From: Sipunculus nudus
Taxonomy: Eukaryota; Annelida; Sipuncula; Golfingiida; Sipunculidae
Assembly (NCBI GenBank): GCA_026874595.1
Contig: CM049308.1
Span: 48,553,327 to 48,617,326, forward strand
DNA: 64,000 nt
Direction: 5' to 3'
Part shown: piece after piece, positions 1 through 11,785 of the stretch
Position numbering within the stretch: the stretch's first letter is position 1
Layout of the letters: every line of letters begins with the position of its first letter
Program-made: the position numbers and the translations under genes
Notes under the pieces: generated by a model
Seen by the model: only the letters and a program-made list of their open reading frames with translations
What the model was told of the DNA's origin: nothing
Databases searched by the model: none

Positions 1-946
1 ATAGTCTATGATAAGAATGAATCAAATACAGAAAATACTAACATATTAACAATAATCAACTTGTTTATGCACCATCTGGTTGGGGGGGGGGGGGGGGGGG
101 GGGAGTGCAGGGCAGAGGGGAAGCCTGCTGGTAGTGGCCAAGCTGAGTCCAGGCAAGCTGCCTGGGGTGGGTTACATAATGCAAGTGAAGGCTGTACTAC
201 AAGGAGGGCTAGATGTAAACAACACTTGACATGGTGTATGAAAACTTGAATAAAAGCTACCCTTTTCAATAAATTCCTTTGAAATTTCAGGTTTTAAAAG
301 ATTGAATCCTTATGTATAAATGCTGTGAAAATTAAATCAACAGTGCTTACAGGGAAAAAACGTGCCATTGCCAAAGTTGGACAAATTTTAAGGTATTGAT
401 TTTTTATTTATGCTAATAACTTGAAAAATTTGTAAAATTCAGATCTAATTTAGGGTAAACAATTAAATCTTGTTTAAATAAAGTTATATTCCTGAAACAT
501 AGTCTATAGCTTCAGCAATTCTCATATTAGGTAAGTAAATATATTTCCTGATTTTTTGAAAATTGCATTATATTTTGGCCCATAACTCCAAAATAAGACC
601 CAACACTGACCTAATTTTTTGTATGTTCATAGAAAATGTATGGAAGAATATGAATACTAAATATGATCAAACCCTGATCAGTGGTTTTGATATTAGGCAG
701 CCTTGAAGTGTAACAATGGCTTTTTTTATGGAAAACAGAGGTTTTTCCTTAATATCTTGAAGGAAGAGGTCCTAATGACCCAATTTTCAGTATGGTAGGA
801 GATTTTGGGGACATCTAATTGTATGCAAATTTTGGAATCGTAGGTCCAACAGTTTTAAAACGTGCCCTGTTAACGGACGGACGGCCGGACGACGGACAAA
901 TGACCATGACTATAGCTCAGATGACTTATAGTCAGCTGAGCTAACT
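1..946 (+). mobile_element. Family A1 repeat, 3' part
   Basis: The body has a G22 run at 82-103 and the A1 blocks TGGTTTTGATATTAGGCAG and CTCGAAGGA-like. It is followed by a short GGAC-rich stretch and the family 3' terminus ACTATAGCTCAGATGACTTA...GTCAGCTGAGCTA. The 5' end is off the window. No coding capacity. It lies in the ERCC2 intron, antisense to the gene. Confidence 0.75.
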
Positions 947-2152
947 AGGTTTAACCGTGTTATTCTGACCTAGGCCCCGCCAACTTTAAGAGATACGAAT
1001 GAAATGCTACCAAGTATTTATATCTTCTTAAATCTTGTCAGTTAGCACTAACATTAGGTCCAAATATTTTACCATATTTGAATATTAGGATTAAATTCCT
1101 GAACATTTTTTCCTTTAAAAAAAAATCAAAATTGTCAAAGTCTCAACAAAAAGTATTTTTTTAACATTAAAATTATAAGCTTTTTCTTGTATATTAGTCC
1201 TGTGTATCGACGCGGTGGGTCAGGGAGGGGTCTCTGTTGTTACTGTTCATCGCTGAAAAAATGTGAAATTATAAGATTCATCATGTTTAGAGTACAAGTC
1301 TGTCAACAGAATGGGGTGGGGGGGGGGGGGGGAGAGAAAGGCTCCCTGTGGTATTTATGCTGGTAGCCTGATCAAGCTCAACACCAGAGAGGGATTGCTG
1401 GAGTGATGGGATTACATAACAATCTGGGGAGCATAGAGTGTTGCACTGAATGACCTACAGTGACCTCAGTGGACTGCTTGACAATTTAAGGGAATACAAC
1501 AAGGGCCTCCTAAATTTTGGTATGCACATAGGAAATGTATGGAAGAATATGAATATTTACAATTACATCTAACATTATGCCAATTTTTGGATTACCAGGT
1601 AAGCAAAAGTAGGGTCATGATGCTAGAAAATACAAATACATTAAGGCTTCTATTATTAAAAAAACTTCAATAGATAGACTATTTTTCAAGCTTATACTTT
1701 CAAATTCAAAATTCATCAGATTAAATCCATCTGTAAACTGGCTGTGAAAATTAAATCAAATGTACTTATAAGAAAAAAACGTGCCATGGTCAAATTTAGG
1801 CAAATTTTAAGGTACCAATTTTTTATTTTTGCTAATATTTTAAAAAATTAAATAGATTTTGATCTAATTTGGGGTATACAATTTAATTTTGATTAATTAA
1901 GGATATATTACTGGAAAAAAAGTCTATAGCTTTAAAATATTTTGTGTTAAGTGATCAAATATCTCTCCTGATTTTTTACAAAATGCATTATGTTTGAGCC
2001 CATAACTTTTTTTAAATCATATAATACAGATCTAATTTCTGGCATGTACATAGGAACTATATAGAGGAATATTTATGGTAAATATGAGGAAAAACATGTG
2101 AGTGGTTTCATAGTTAGGCTGTCCTGAAATGTGAAAATAGGGTTTTAATAAA
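947..2152 (+). mobile_element. Family A1 body fragment
   Basis: This stretch matches 9540-10600 block by block: CCTAGGCCCCGCCAACTTTA, a G-run at 1318-1332, GCTCCCTGTGGTAT, then the AAATTAAATC and AAGGTACCAATTTTTTATTT blocks. It has no 3' terminus of its own and stops where the next copy's 5' terminus begins. Non-coding. Confidence 0.65.
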
Positions 2153-4073
2153 AACAAGGGACCTATGGGTCACTGTGCTCAGCTGACGTTAACCTTGAAG
2201 GTATAATCTAAAATAATATCAAATGGAGATAAAGTGTAAGAGGAAGAGGTGATAAAGGCCATGGTTGGTTTATATGATTGGTTTGTATTGATGAGCAAGA
2301 AATTGTTGCAAATAATATTTTGTGACCTGACCATGTGTTTCCTAATGTTGAAACTGAAGCATGTGAGCAGTTTGTGAACAAATGATCTGTACAATTACCA
2401 CCATCATTAGTTGGCTTTTCGATTAACTGTTGACATTTCAGTAGTTTATACATTTGTTCAATCGAATCTTTTTTTTGTATAATATATATTATTAAATATA
2501 TGTTTTTTTTATGAAATGTATACAGTTGAAATATAACTAATAAACAACATAAAACATGGCAAACAAAGCATGATCTCAAATTCTGCTGATGCAGGAAAAT
2601 AATGAACAAATGTTTGTAATAAATCCTCATTTTTTTATCACATCAATTTTTTTTTAATTTAAGTTTATATTTCTATACATTTTCAATATAACATATATAT
2701 CTGAATATAAAAGTTGATTCATAATTCTCAATTGCATCATCATAAATCTCAATCTTGTCAGATAACACCACATCATGCATACAAATGTTTATTTATTTTT
2801 TACCACAAAAATATATCTTTTAAATTTGTAAAACAATAAATATCTAAAAAAATACCTGATTTAGATTTCACAATTTTTAATTGTGTCTTTATTTATCCAT
2901 AATGTGCTTCATATTTTATCATAATTTAAGCAAACTGATGGGTTCCATTATGATTGGTAAAATCATTTAAAAGAAAAATGATTTCTTTAAAAATGCTACA
3001 TTACACAACATTGCATCTTCTGGATTACACCTTGAATTACTTTTTCAAGGAAAGTTTTTGCATATCAGAGTGGAAACAGCATTACAATTAAGGAGATACA
3101 GTGAAAACAATAACAATACTGCATAACACTTGGTGGGTTGGGTTTGCGCGGGGGGGGGGGGGGGGGGGGGGGTGATTGGGGTGGTGATATGAGAATAACT
3201 GTACACCTGTCACAGCAGGGGATCTCCCCCAGTGACTGTAACAAATCAGAAACCCTGGCATAGCTGACTTCCAGTGACCTGGAGTGGTACCCTGCATCTG
3301 TAATCTGTATTCAAAGCAAATGACTACAATAGAGCCTCAAGAAAAAAATCAATAACTAGCTTAATTTTCAAGCTTTTAATCCCAAATTTCAGATTTAAAC
3401 AAATTAAATATTTATGTTTACATGCTGTGAAAATTAAATCAATGGTACTTACAGGAAAAAAATGTGCCATGGTCAAAGTTTGGCAAAATTTAATGTACTG
3501 ATTTTATTTTTATGCTAATTACTTAAAAAATTTACAAAATTCAGATCTAATTTTGGGTAAACAATTGAATCTTAATTAAACATAGTTATATACTTGGGAA
3601 AATAGACTCTAGTTTCAAAATTTTTCATGTTAAGTGAGTAAATATTTTTCCTGATTTTTTACAAAGTCCATTATGTTTGGGCCCATAACTTAAAGAATTT
3701 ATACTTAACAGACTTAATTTCTGGCATGTACATAGGAACTATATAGAAGAATATTTATGGTAAATATGAGGAAAAACAGATGAGTGGTTTTGATATTAGG
3801 CAGTCCTGAAGTGTGAAAATAGGATTTAAATAAAAAATTGAGGTTTTTCCTTAATTTCTCAAAGGAACGAAGTCGCAAATACCCAGTTTTCGGCTTGGTA
3901 GGAGATCTTGGGGACATCTAACATTATGCTGAATTTTGGATTCCTAGGTCTTACGGTTTCAAAACGTGCCACATCTACGGACGGACGGACGGACGGACGG
4001 ACGGACAGACGGACGGACGACGGACAATGGACCACGACTATAGCTCAGATGACTTATAGTCAGCTGAGCTAAA
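2153..4073 (+). mobile_element. Family A repeat, subtype A5, both ends present
   Basis: It opens with CAAGGGACCTATGGGTCACT and GCTCAGCTGA and closes at 4073 with GTCAGCTGAGCTAAAAA. The interior has TTAACCTTGAAGGTATAATC, a G23 run at 3150-3172, and an A1-like 3' half. A GGAC tetranucleotide run (about 3978-4022) sits just inside the 3' end. Its 5' half matches the copy at 43552. No long open frame and no transposase motif. Confidence 0.7.
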
Positions 4074-4980
4074 AATTGAGGCTTTTCCTTAATTTTTCAA
4101 AGGAACAAAGTCACAAAGACCCCGTTTTCAGCTTGGTAGGAGATCTTGGGGACATCTAACATTATGCCAACAACCTTGGGAGCATAGAGAGCTGCACTGA
4201 ATGACCAACAGTGACCACAGTGGACTGCTTGACAATGTAAGGGTATACAACAAGAGCCTCCAAAAAAATTCAATAACTAGCCTAATTTTGCAGCTTTTAT
4301 TTTCAAATTTCAGATTTTAACAGATTAAATCCTTATTTGAACATGCTGTGAAAATTAGATCCACAGTACTTGCAGAAAAAAACATGCCATGGTCAAAGTT
4401 GGGCAAAATTTAAGGTACCAATTTTTTATTTTTGTTAATTTTTTAAAAAATTTAAAAGATTTTGATCTAATTTTGGGTATACAATTTAATTTTGATTAAT
4501 TAAAGTTATATTACCGGAAAAAAAAGTCCATAGCTTTAACATGTGTTGTGTTAAGTGATTGAATATCATTCCTGATTTTTTACAAAATGCATTATGTTTG
4601 GGCCCATAACTTTTTTAAATTATATAATATAGACCTTATTTCTGGCATGTACATAGGAACTATATAGAGGAATATTTACAGTAAATATGAGGAAAAACAG
4701 ATGAGTGGTTTTGATATTAGGCAGTCCTGAAGTGTGAAAATAGGTTTTTAATAAAATATTGAGGTTTTTCCCTAATTTCTCAAAGGAAGGAAGTCGCAAA
4801 GAACCAGTTTTCAGCTTGGTAGGAGAGCTTGGGGACATCTAACATTATGCCGAATTTGGATTCCTAGGTCTTACGGTTTTAAAACTTGCCACATCTACGG
4901 ATGGACGGACGGACAGAAGGATGGACGACGGACAATGGACCATGACTATAGCTCAGATGACTTATAGTCAGCTGAGCTAA
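4074..4980 (+). mobile_element. Extra family A 3' module in tandem
   Basis: After the 3' terminus at 4073 the sequence restarts inside the A1 body (CTTTTCCTTAATTTTTCAAA) and runs to a second 3' terminus at 4980. It also contains 'ACAACCTTGGGAGCATAGAG', an A1 block. This is a tandem 3'-module duplication or the remnant of an interrupted host copy. Confidence 0.6.
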
Positions 4981-5772
<792 letters not shown>

Positions 5773-8700
5773 CAAGTGACCCAGGGGTCATGACGCTCAG
5801 CTGACCAGGAAGACATTGACAAAGTAATTTTATCATCTGAATGTCAAATTTGAATGAAATACTTTTTTCAAACTTGACCTTTTGTATAAAATCATCCAAT
5901 ATTCATTGGGGTACTATGGAGCTCTGTAGCATGAAGGATATGGGTAACAAACACCTATTTTCAAGGTTTACAAGATGACTTTTCAGGGGTCTCCCAGCAT
6001 GTCAAACTAGATGTGTCGGAACGACACAAATGCCCCCGCCTTGGGCAAATTAGAAACATTTGTAAAATTTGGAAAATTTTTTAAGTTCAGGAGGTGTCAT
6101 ATGGTCAAAAGTAGGTCAACAAGGGCAAAATGCAAACTCGATCTGTAACGGGTCATTATCAAGCAACACACCAAAAATCATGCCAGTATATGCAGGCATT
6201 GTGAAAAAAAGTCCATACATGTGCATTTTCCATAAAAATTTCTGTCTTTCATGAAATTTTCTATGTTTAGGATCTGTAAAACAATCAAAAGTAGGTCAAC
6301 CAGGATGAAACGCAAACTCGATCTGTAACTGTCATTATCTGCCCACACAAAAAAAATCAGGGTGGTATCTGCAGGCATTGAGGAAAAAAAGTCAGTACAT
6401 ATGCATTTGTTATGAACATTTATATTTTTCATGAAACATTCTATGTTCAGGAGCAGTCAAATGGTCAAAAGTAGGTCAACTGAGACAAAACAGGAACTCG
6501 ATCTGTAACTGGTCATTATCTGCCTACACACCAAAAATCAGGCCCATATCTGCAGGCACTGTGAAAAAAAGTCCATACATGTGCACTTTTTTATGAAATT
6601 TTCTATGTGAGAGCACCGCCAAACGGTCAAAAATAGGTCAACTGGGGCAAAACGCAAACTCCATCTGTAACTGGTCATTATCTGCCAACACACCAAAAAT
6701 CAGGCCAATATCTGCAGGCACTGAGAAAAAAAAAACGTACATGTGTATTTGTCATAAAATTTCATATTTTTCATGAATTTTCTATGTTCAGGAGCCGTAA
6801 AAAGGTCAAAAGTAGGTCAACCAGGACGAAATGCAAACTCGATCTGTAACTGGTCTATATCTGCTCATACACCAAAAATCAGGCCAATATCTGCAGGCAT
6901 TGCGAAAAAAAGTCCGTACATGTGTATCTGTCATGAATATTTCTATTTTTCATGAAATTTTCTAAGTGTAGGAGCCGTAAAAAGGTCAAAAGTAGGTCAA
7001 CCAGGACGAAACGCAAACTCGATCTGTAACTAGTTTATATCTGCTCACACATAAAAAATCAGGCCAATATCTGCAGGCATTGCGAAAAAAAGTCCGTACA
7101 TGTGTATCTGTCATGAATATTTCTATTTTTCATGAAATTTTCTAAGTTTAGGAGCCCTAAAACAGTCAAAAGTAGGTCAACCAGGACGAAACGCGAACTT
7201 GATCTGTAACTGGTCTATATCTGCTCACACACCAAAAATCAGGCCAATATCTGCAGGCATTGCGAAAAAAAGTCCGTACATGTGTATCTGTCATGAATAT
7301 TTCTATTTTTCATGAAATTTTCTAAGTTTAGGAGCCGTAAAACGGTCAGAAATAGGTCAAATGGGCTGAAACGCGAACTCGATCTGTAACTGGTCTATAT
7401 CTGCTCACACACCAAAAATCAGGCCAATATCTGCAGGCATTGCGAAAAAAAGTCCGTACATGTGTATCTGTCATGAATATTTCTATTTTTCATGAAATTT
7501 TCTAAGTTTAGGAGCCGTAAAATGGTCAAAAGTAGGTCAACCAGGACGAAACGCGAACTCGATCTGTAACTGGTCTATATCTGCTCACACACCAAAAATC
7601 AGGCCTATATCTGCAGGCATTGCGAAAAAAAGTCCGTACATGTGTATCTGTCATGAATATTTCTATTTTTCATGAAATTTTCTAAGTTTAGGAGCCGTAA
7701 AACGGTCAAAAGTAGGTCAACCGGGACGAAACGTGAACGCGATCTGTAACTGGTCTATATCTGCCCACACACCAAAAATCAGGCCAATATCTGCAGGCAT
7801 TGCGAAAAAAAATCCGTACAACTGTTTCATTTCGGAATGACGGAAGGACGGAATGACGGAATGACAGAATGACGGACATGGGTAAAACTATATGCCCCGG
7901 CCACTTTGTGGCGGGGGCATAAAAATAAAATTCTAGGTCCAGTTATTATGATTTGTGCCCTGTTAACAGATGACCAAATGTTTATTCTGGGGGGTATTTC
8001 AAAGCTGCATAGGATGAAGGATATGGGTAACAGAGATGTAATTTCAGGTGCACAAGGAGACTTTTCAGGGGCCTCCCAGCATATCAAGAAAGGAGATTCT
8101 AGGTCAAGTCATTATAATTTGGGCTCTGTTAACAGATGACCAAATCTTTATTCTCGGAGCCATAGCATGAAGGATATGGGTAACAGAGACCTAATTTCAG
8201 ATTTCCAAAGAGACTTTCCAAAGGCCTCCCTGCATGTCAAGAAAGAAGATTCTAGGTCTAGTCATTATGACCAAATCTTTATTCTGGGGGGTACTTCAGA
8301 GCCCCATAGCTCACAGAATATGGGTAACAGGGACCTTATTTCGGGTTTCCATGTAGACCTTTTATGGGCTTCCCTGGAGGTGAGGACAGAAGATTCTAGG
8401 TCCAGTCATTATGATTTGTGCCCTGTTTACAGATGACCTAATGTTTAAAGATCACAAAAGTAGTTAAAAAAAATCGTAAAAATAAAAAAAATATAGCTGG
8501 CGCCACCAATCTCCAGAAATTGATGAAACACTCCATGATCAATATCCATGCAAAGAATCATGGTGATTAATGCATTAGTTGTTCAGATACTTGAGCTTTT
8601 GTATTAAATTTTGCATTATTCTGGGGGGTACTTCAGAACCCCATAGCTCAAAGAATATAGGTCACAGTGACCTAATTTCAGGTTTACAAGGAGAATTTCC

Positions 8701-9212
8701 ATAGACCTCCCAGGATGTCAAGTAAGAAGATTCCAGGTTTAGCGGTTACGATTTTTGCCCTGTTAACAGACAGACGCCTGGATGGCCGGACGGACGACGG
8801 ACAAAAGGTGATCCCTATAGCTCAGATGACTTTCAGTCAGCTGAGCTAAAAATTGAAAAAATACAGGTGGCGCCACCAGAATGCAGAAACTGATGAGACA
8901 TTTCATGATCAATATCCATGCAAAGAATCATGGTGATCAATATAATAATTGTTCAGATACTTATGCTTTTGTATCAAATTTTCCATTATTCTGGGGGGTA
9001 CTTCGGAACCCCATAGCTCGAAGAATATAGGTCACAGTGACCTAATTTCAGGTTTACAAGGAGAATTTCCATAGACCTCCCAGGATGTCAAGTAAGAAGA
9101 TTCCAGTTTTAGCGGTTACGATTTGTGCCCTGTTAACGGACAGACGCCCGGACGGCCGACGGACAAAAGGTGATCCCTATAGCTCAGATGACTTACAGTC
9201 AGCTGAGCTAAA
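5773..9212 (+). mobile_element. Family A2 repeat, interrupted by a family B element
   Basis: The 5' terminus (ACAAGTGACCCAGGGGTCAT, GCTCAGCTGA) is at 5773. The A2 body is cut at about 6007 by the family B element and resumes at 7922 with 'ATTCTAGGTCCAGTTATTAT'. It continues as tandem ~370-bp A2 modules (TTATTCTGGGGGGTACTTC, TGGGTAACAGAGACCTAATT, GGCGCCACCA). 3' termini are at about 8853 and 9212, the second a tandem 3' module. Non-coding. Confidence 0.72.
6007..7921 (+). mobile_element. Family B element with ten ~180-bp internal repeats
   Basis: It begins ACTAGATGTGTCGGAACGAC with ATGCCCCCGCC shortly after, and ends TTTGTGGCGGGGGCAT. The GC-rich blocks are inverted copies (ATGCCCCCGCC / GGCGGGGGCAT). 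The right end also folds on itself (GCCCCGGCCAC TTT GTGGCGGGGGC). Between lies about ten copies of a 180-bp unit (CTCGATCTGTAACTGGT, AATATCTGCAGGCATTGCG, AAAGTCCGTACATGTG); copies from about 6960 on are over 95% alike by eye. A GGAATGACGGAATGACGG stretch precedes the right end. It is inserted in an A2 repeat and has no coding capacity. Confidence 0.75.
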
Positions 9213-10803
9213 AACAAGGGACCCATGGGTCACATCGCTCAGCTGAATTTTGGAAAATATTAGTAACTGCAAAATATTTTTATTTCTTTTGGTTTTTTAT
9301 GTATATTAGCTGTGAGAAAATGGCCCTGCTAAAATGAAACTCTGTAAATTATACAATAATGGATATGAGCTAAACCATTTAGTGATGCACCAAGGGGAAA
9401 AATTGGCCTACAGTAATTGTTATATAAAAGTAACATTTCATAAACATATTGTGTGCAGGTAAGTTTTCAAAAGTTAAATATATGGCCATATGAGTTAAAA
9501 ATTAATCCCACAAAGTTTTAATATTCCTAATTTTAAAACTAAGTTAACAGTGTTATTCACACCTAGGCCCCACCAACTTTAAGAGATATGAATGAAATGC
9601 TACAAAGTATTAATATCTTCTTAAATCTTGTCAGTTAGCACTTACATTAGATCCTAATATTTTATCACAATTCCTGAACATTTTTTTCTTTAAAAAAAAA
9701 TCAAAATTGTCCAAGTCTCAACAAAAAAAATTTATTTTACATTAAAATTATAAGATTCATCTTGTTTATTAGTCCTGTGTATTGAAGGGGTGGGTGGGGG
9801 GAGGGGTCTCTGTTGTTACTGCTCTTTGCTGAAAAAAATGTTAATTATAAGATTCATCAAGTTCATAGTACAGGTCTGTCAACAGAATTGGGGGGGGGGG
9901 GGGGGGGGAAGGAAGAGAAAAAGGCTCCCTGTGGTATTAACTGCAGACAGCCTGATCAAGCTCAACTCAGTGGAGAGAAGGCTTGCCCTAGTGATGGGAT
10001 TACATAACAACAGCCTTGGGAGCATAGAGAGCTGCACTGAATGACCTACAGTGACCAAAGTGGAGTGCTTGACAATGTAAGGAAATACAACAAGAGTCTC
10101 CAAAAAAATTCAATAACTAGGCTAATTTTGCAGCTTTTATTTTCAAATTTCAGATTTTAATAGATTAAATCCTTATTTGCACATGCTGTGAAAATTAAAT
10201 TCACAGTACTTACAGGAAAAAAATGCCTTGGCCAAAGTTGGGCAAAATTTAAGGTACCAATTTTTTATTTTTGCTTATATTTAAAAAAATTTGAAATATT
10301 TTGATCTAATTTTGGGTATACAATTTAATTTTGATTAAATAAAGTTATATCACTGGAAATAAAGTCCTTAGCTTGAACATGTTTTGTGTTAAGTGATCAA
10401 ATATCTTCTCCGATTTTTTACAAAATGCATTATGTTTGAGCCCATAACTTTTTAAAATTATATGATACAGACCTAATTTCTGGCATGTACACAGGAACTA
10501 TATAGAGGAATATTTACAAATATGAGGAGAAACAGATGAGTGGTTTTGATATTTGCAGTCCTGAAGTGTAAAAATAGGTTTTTAATAAAAAATTGAGATT
10601 TTTCCTTAATTTCTCAAAGGGACGAAGTCACAAAGACCAAGTTTTCAGCTTGGTGGGAGGTCTTGGGGACATCTAACATTATGCTGAATTTTGGATTCCT
10701 AGATCTTAAATTTTAAAAACGTTCCACATCTACGGACAGACGGACGGAAGGTGGACAATGGACCACGACTATAGCTCAGATGACTTATAGTCAGCTGAGC
10801 TAA
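9213..10803 (+). mobile_element. Family A1 repeat, both ends present
   Basis: The 5' terminus CAAGGGACCCATGGGTCACA is at 9213, fused to the 3' AAAAA of the previous element. The 3' terminus GTCAGCTGAGCTAAAAA ends at about 10803. It is about 1.6 kb, with a G18 run at 9891-9908 and the GGAC-type stretch near the 3' end. Non-coding, antisense to ERCC2. Confidence 0.72.
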
Positions 10804-11344
10804 AAACAGATGTAGAAGGCTTCAGAAATCAGGTAATCTTAAAAACCCTCGTGGGAATCATTTGTATGGCTATTTTGAACCCAAATTTTGAAGAATAAAT
10901 ACTGAACTGTACATAGCAGTTCATTACATGTACACACAGAGTACGTGCAGTGAGCACACAGCCTCTGTACTCTGCAAAATTTACAGATAAACCTAAACTT
11001 GGTTCTGCTAAAACTTAATGACAATGACTGGTAAACAGTAATTCTACTATCACTGAAAGTGGAGGAACCTTAAAATATTAAATCCAGGAATGAGAGAATC
11101 AGGGGCATACATCTGGGTTAATTATTAACTAATCATCTATACCAGTACATTTGAAAAGTCTATCTTGCATCAGGGATTCTGGTTTTACTACATACAGTTT
11201 GCACATGAACATTTTGAGCTTGACAATAAATGTAATTTTACAGATGGAAACAAGTATACTTTTCTGGGTTTTAAGAAAAATATCTTAATACCACATAATC
11301 ATTTAAATAATATAAATATATGCTCCAGCATCAGTTCAAGCCTG
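10804..11344. other. Intron, nothing recognised
   Basis: Unique-looking intron sequence between the A1 repeat and the 44-bp array. Short open frames here show no similarity I recognise. Confidence 0.45.
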
Positions 11345-11671
11345 GTAACAGAGAGGGACTTACCTGTTGGTAATTATACAGTGCTAGGATTGTTAAGACA
11401 GACTTACCTGTTGGTAATTATACAGTGCTAGGCTTGTAGAGAGGGACTTACCTGTTGGTAATTATACAGTGCTAGGTTTGTAGACAGGGACTTACCTGTT
11501 GGTAATTATACAGTGCTAGGCTTGTAAAGAGGGACTTACCTGTTGGTAATTATACAGTGCTAGGCTTGTAAAGACAGACTTATCTGTTGGTAATTATACA
11601 GTGCTAGGCTTGTAGAGAGGGACTTACCTGTTGGTAATTATACAGTGCTAGGCTTGTAGAGAGGGACTTAC
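11345..11671 (-). repeat. 44-bp minisatellite made of an exon 3' end plus its 5' splice site
   Basis: Seven tandem copies, period 44 bp, continue directly from the exon at 11672-11764. On the gene strand each copy holds the last ~30 coding bases (ACAAGCCTAGCACTGTATAA, TTACCAACAG), then a donor GTAAGTC and a short CCTCTC spacer. The steps (ACTTACCTG on the plus strand near 11357, 11401, 11445, 11489, 11533, 11577, 11621 and the true donor near 11666) are regular. The copy near 11577 reads TTATCTG, so its GT is mutated to AT. Copies are otherwise nearly identical, which implies recent expansion or homogenisation. Confidence 0.9.
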
Positions 11672-11764
11672 CTGTTGGTAATTATACAGTGCTAGGCTTG
11701 TTTCAGCAGCATCCTGCGTCTCTATGAATAGTAGTTTATGTTTCTGTACCTGGTCAATGATACC
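11672..11764 (-). CDS. ERCC2: XPD exon, residues ~556-586; both splice junctions abut tandem arrays
   Basis: A 93-bp exon in phase 0-0, encoding [20 protein letters not shown], then [11 protein letters not shown]. It matches human [31 protein letters not shown]. The acceptor is a T-rich tract ending ATCAG, directly next to the 33-bp satellite. The donor is GTAAGT. The last 30 bases of the exon with this donor are repeated seven more times downstream (11345-11671). Reading into the first repeat gives VSPSLQA and then TAG. Confidence 0.95.
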
Positions 11765-11785
11765 CTGATAAAAAAAAACATAAAA

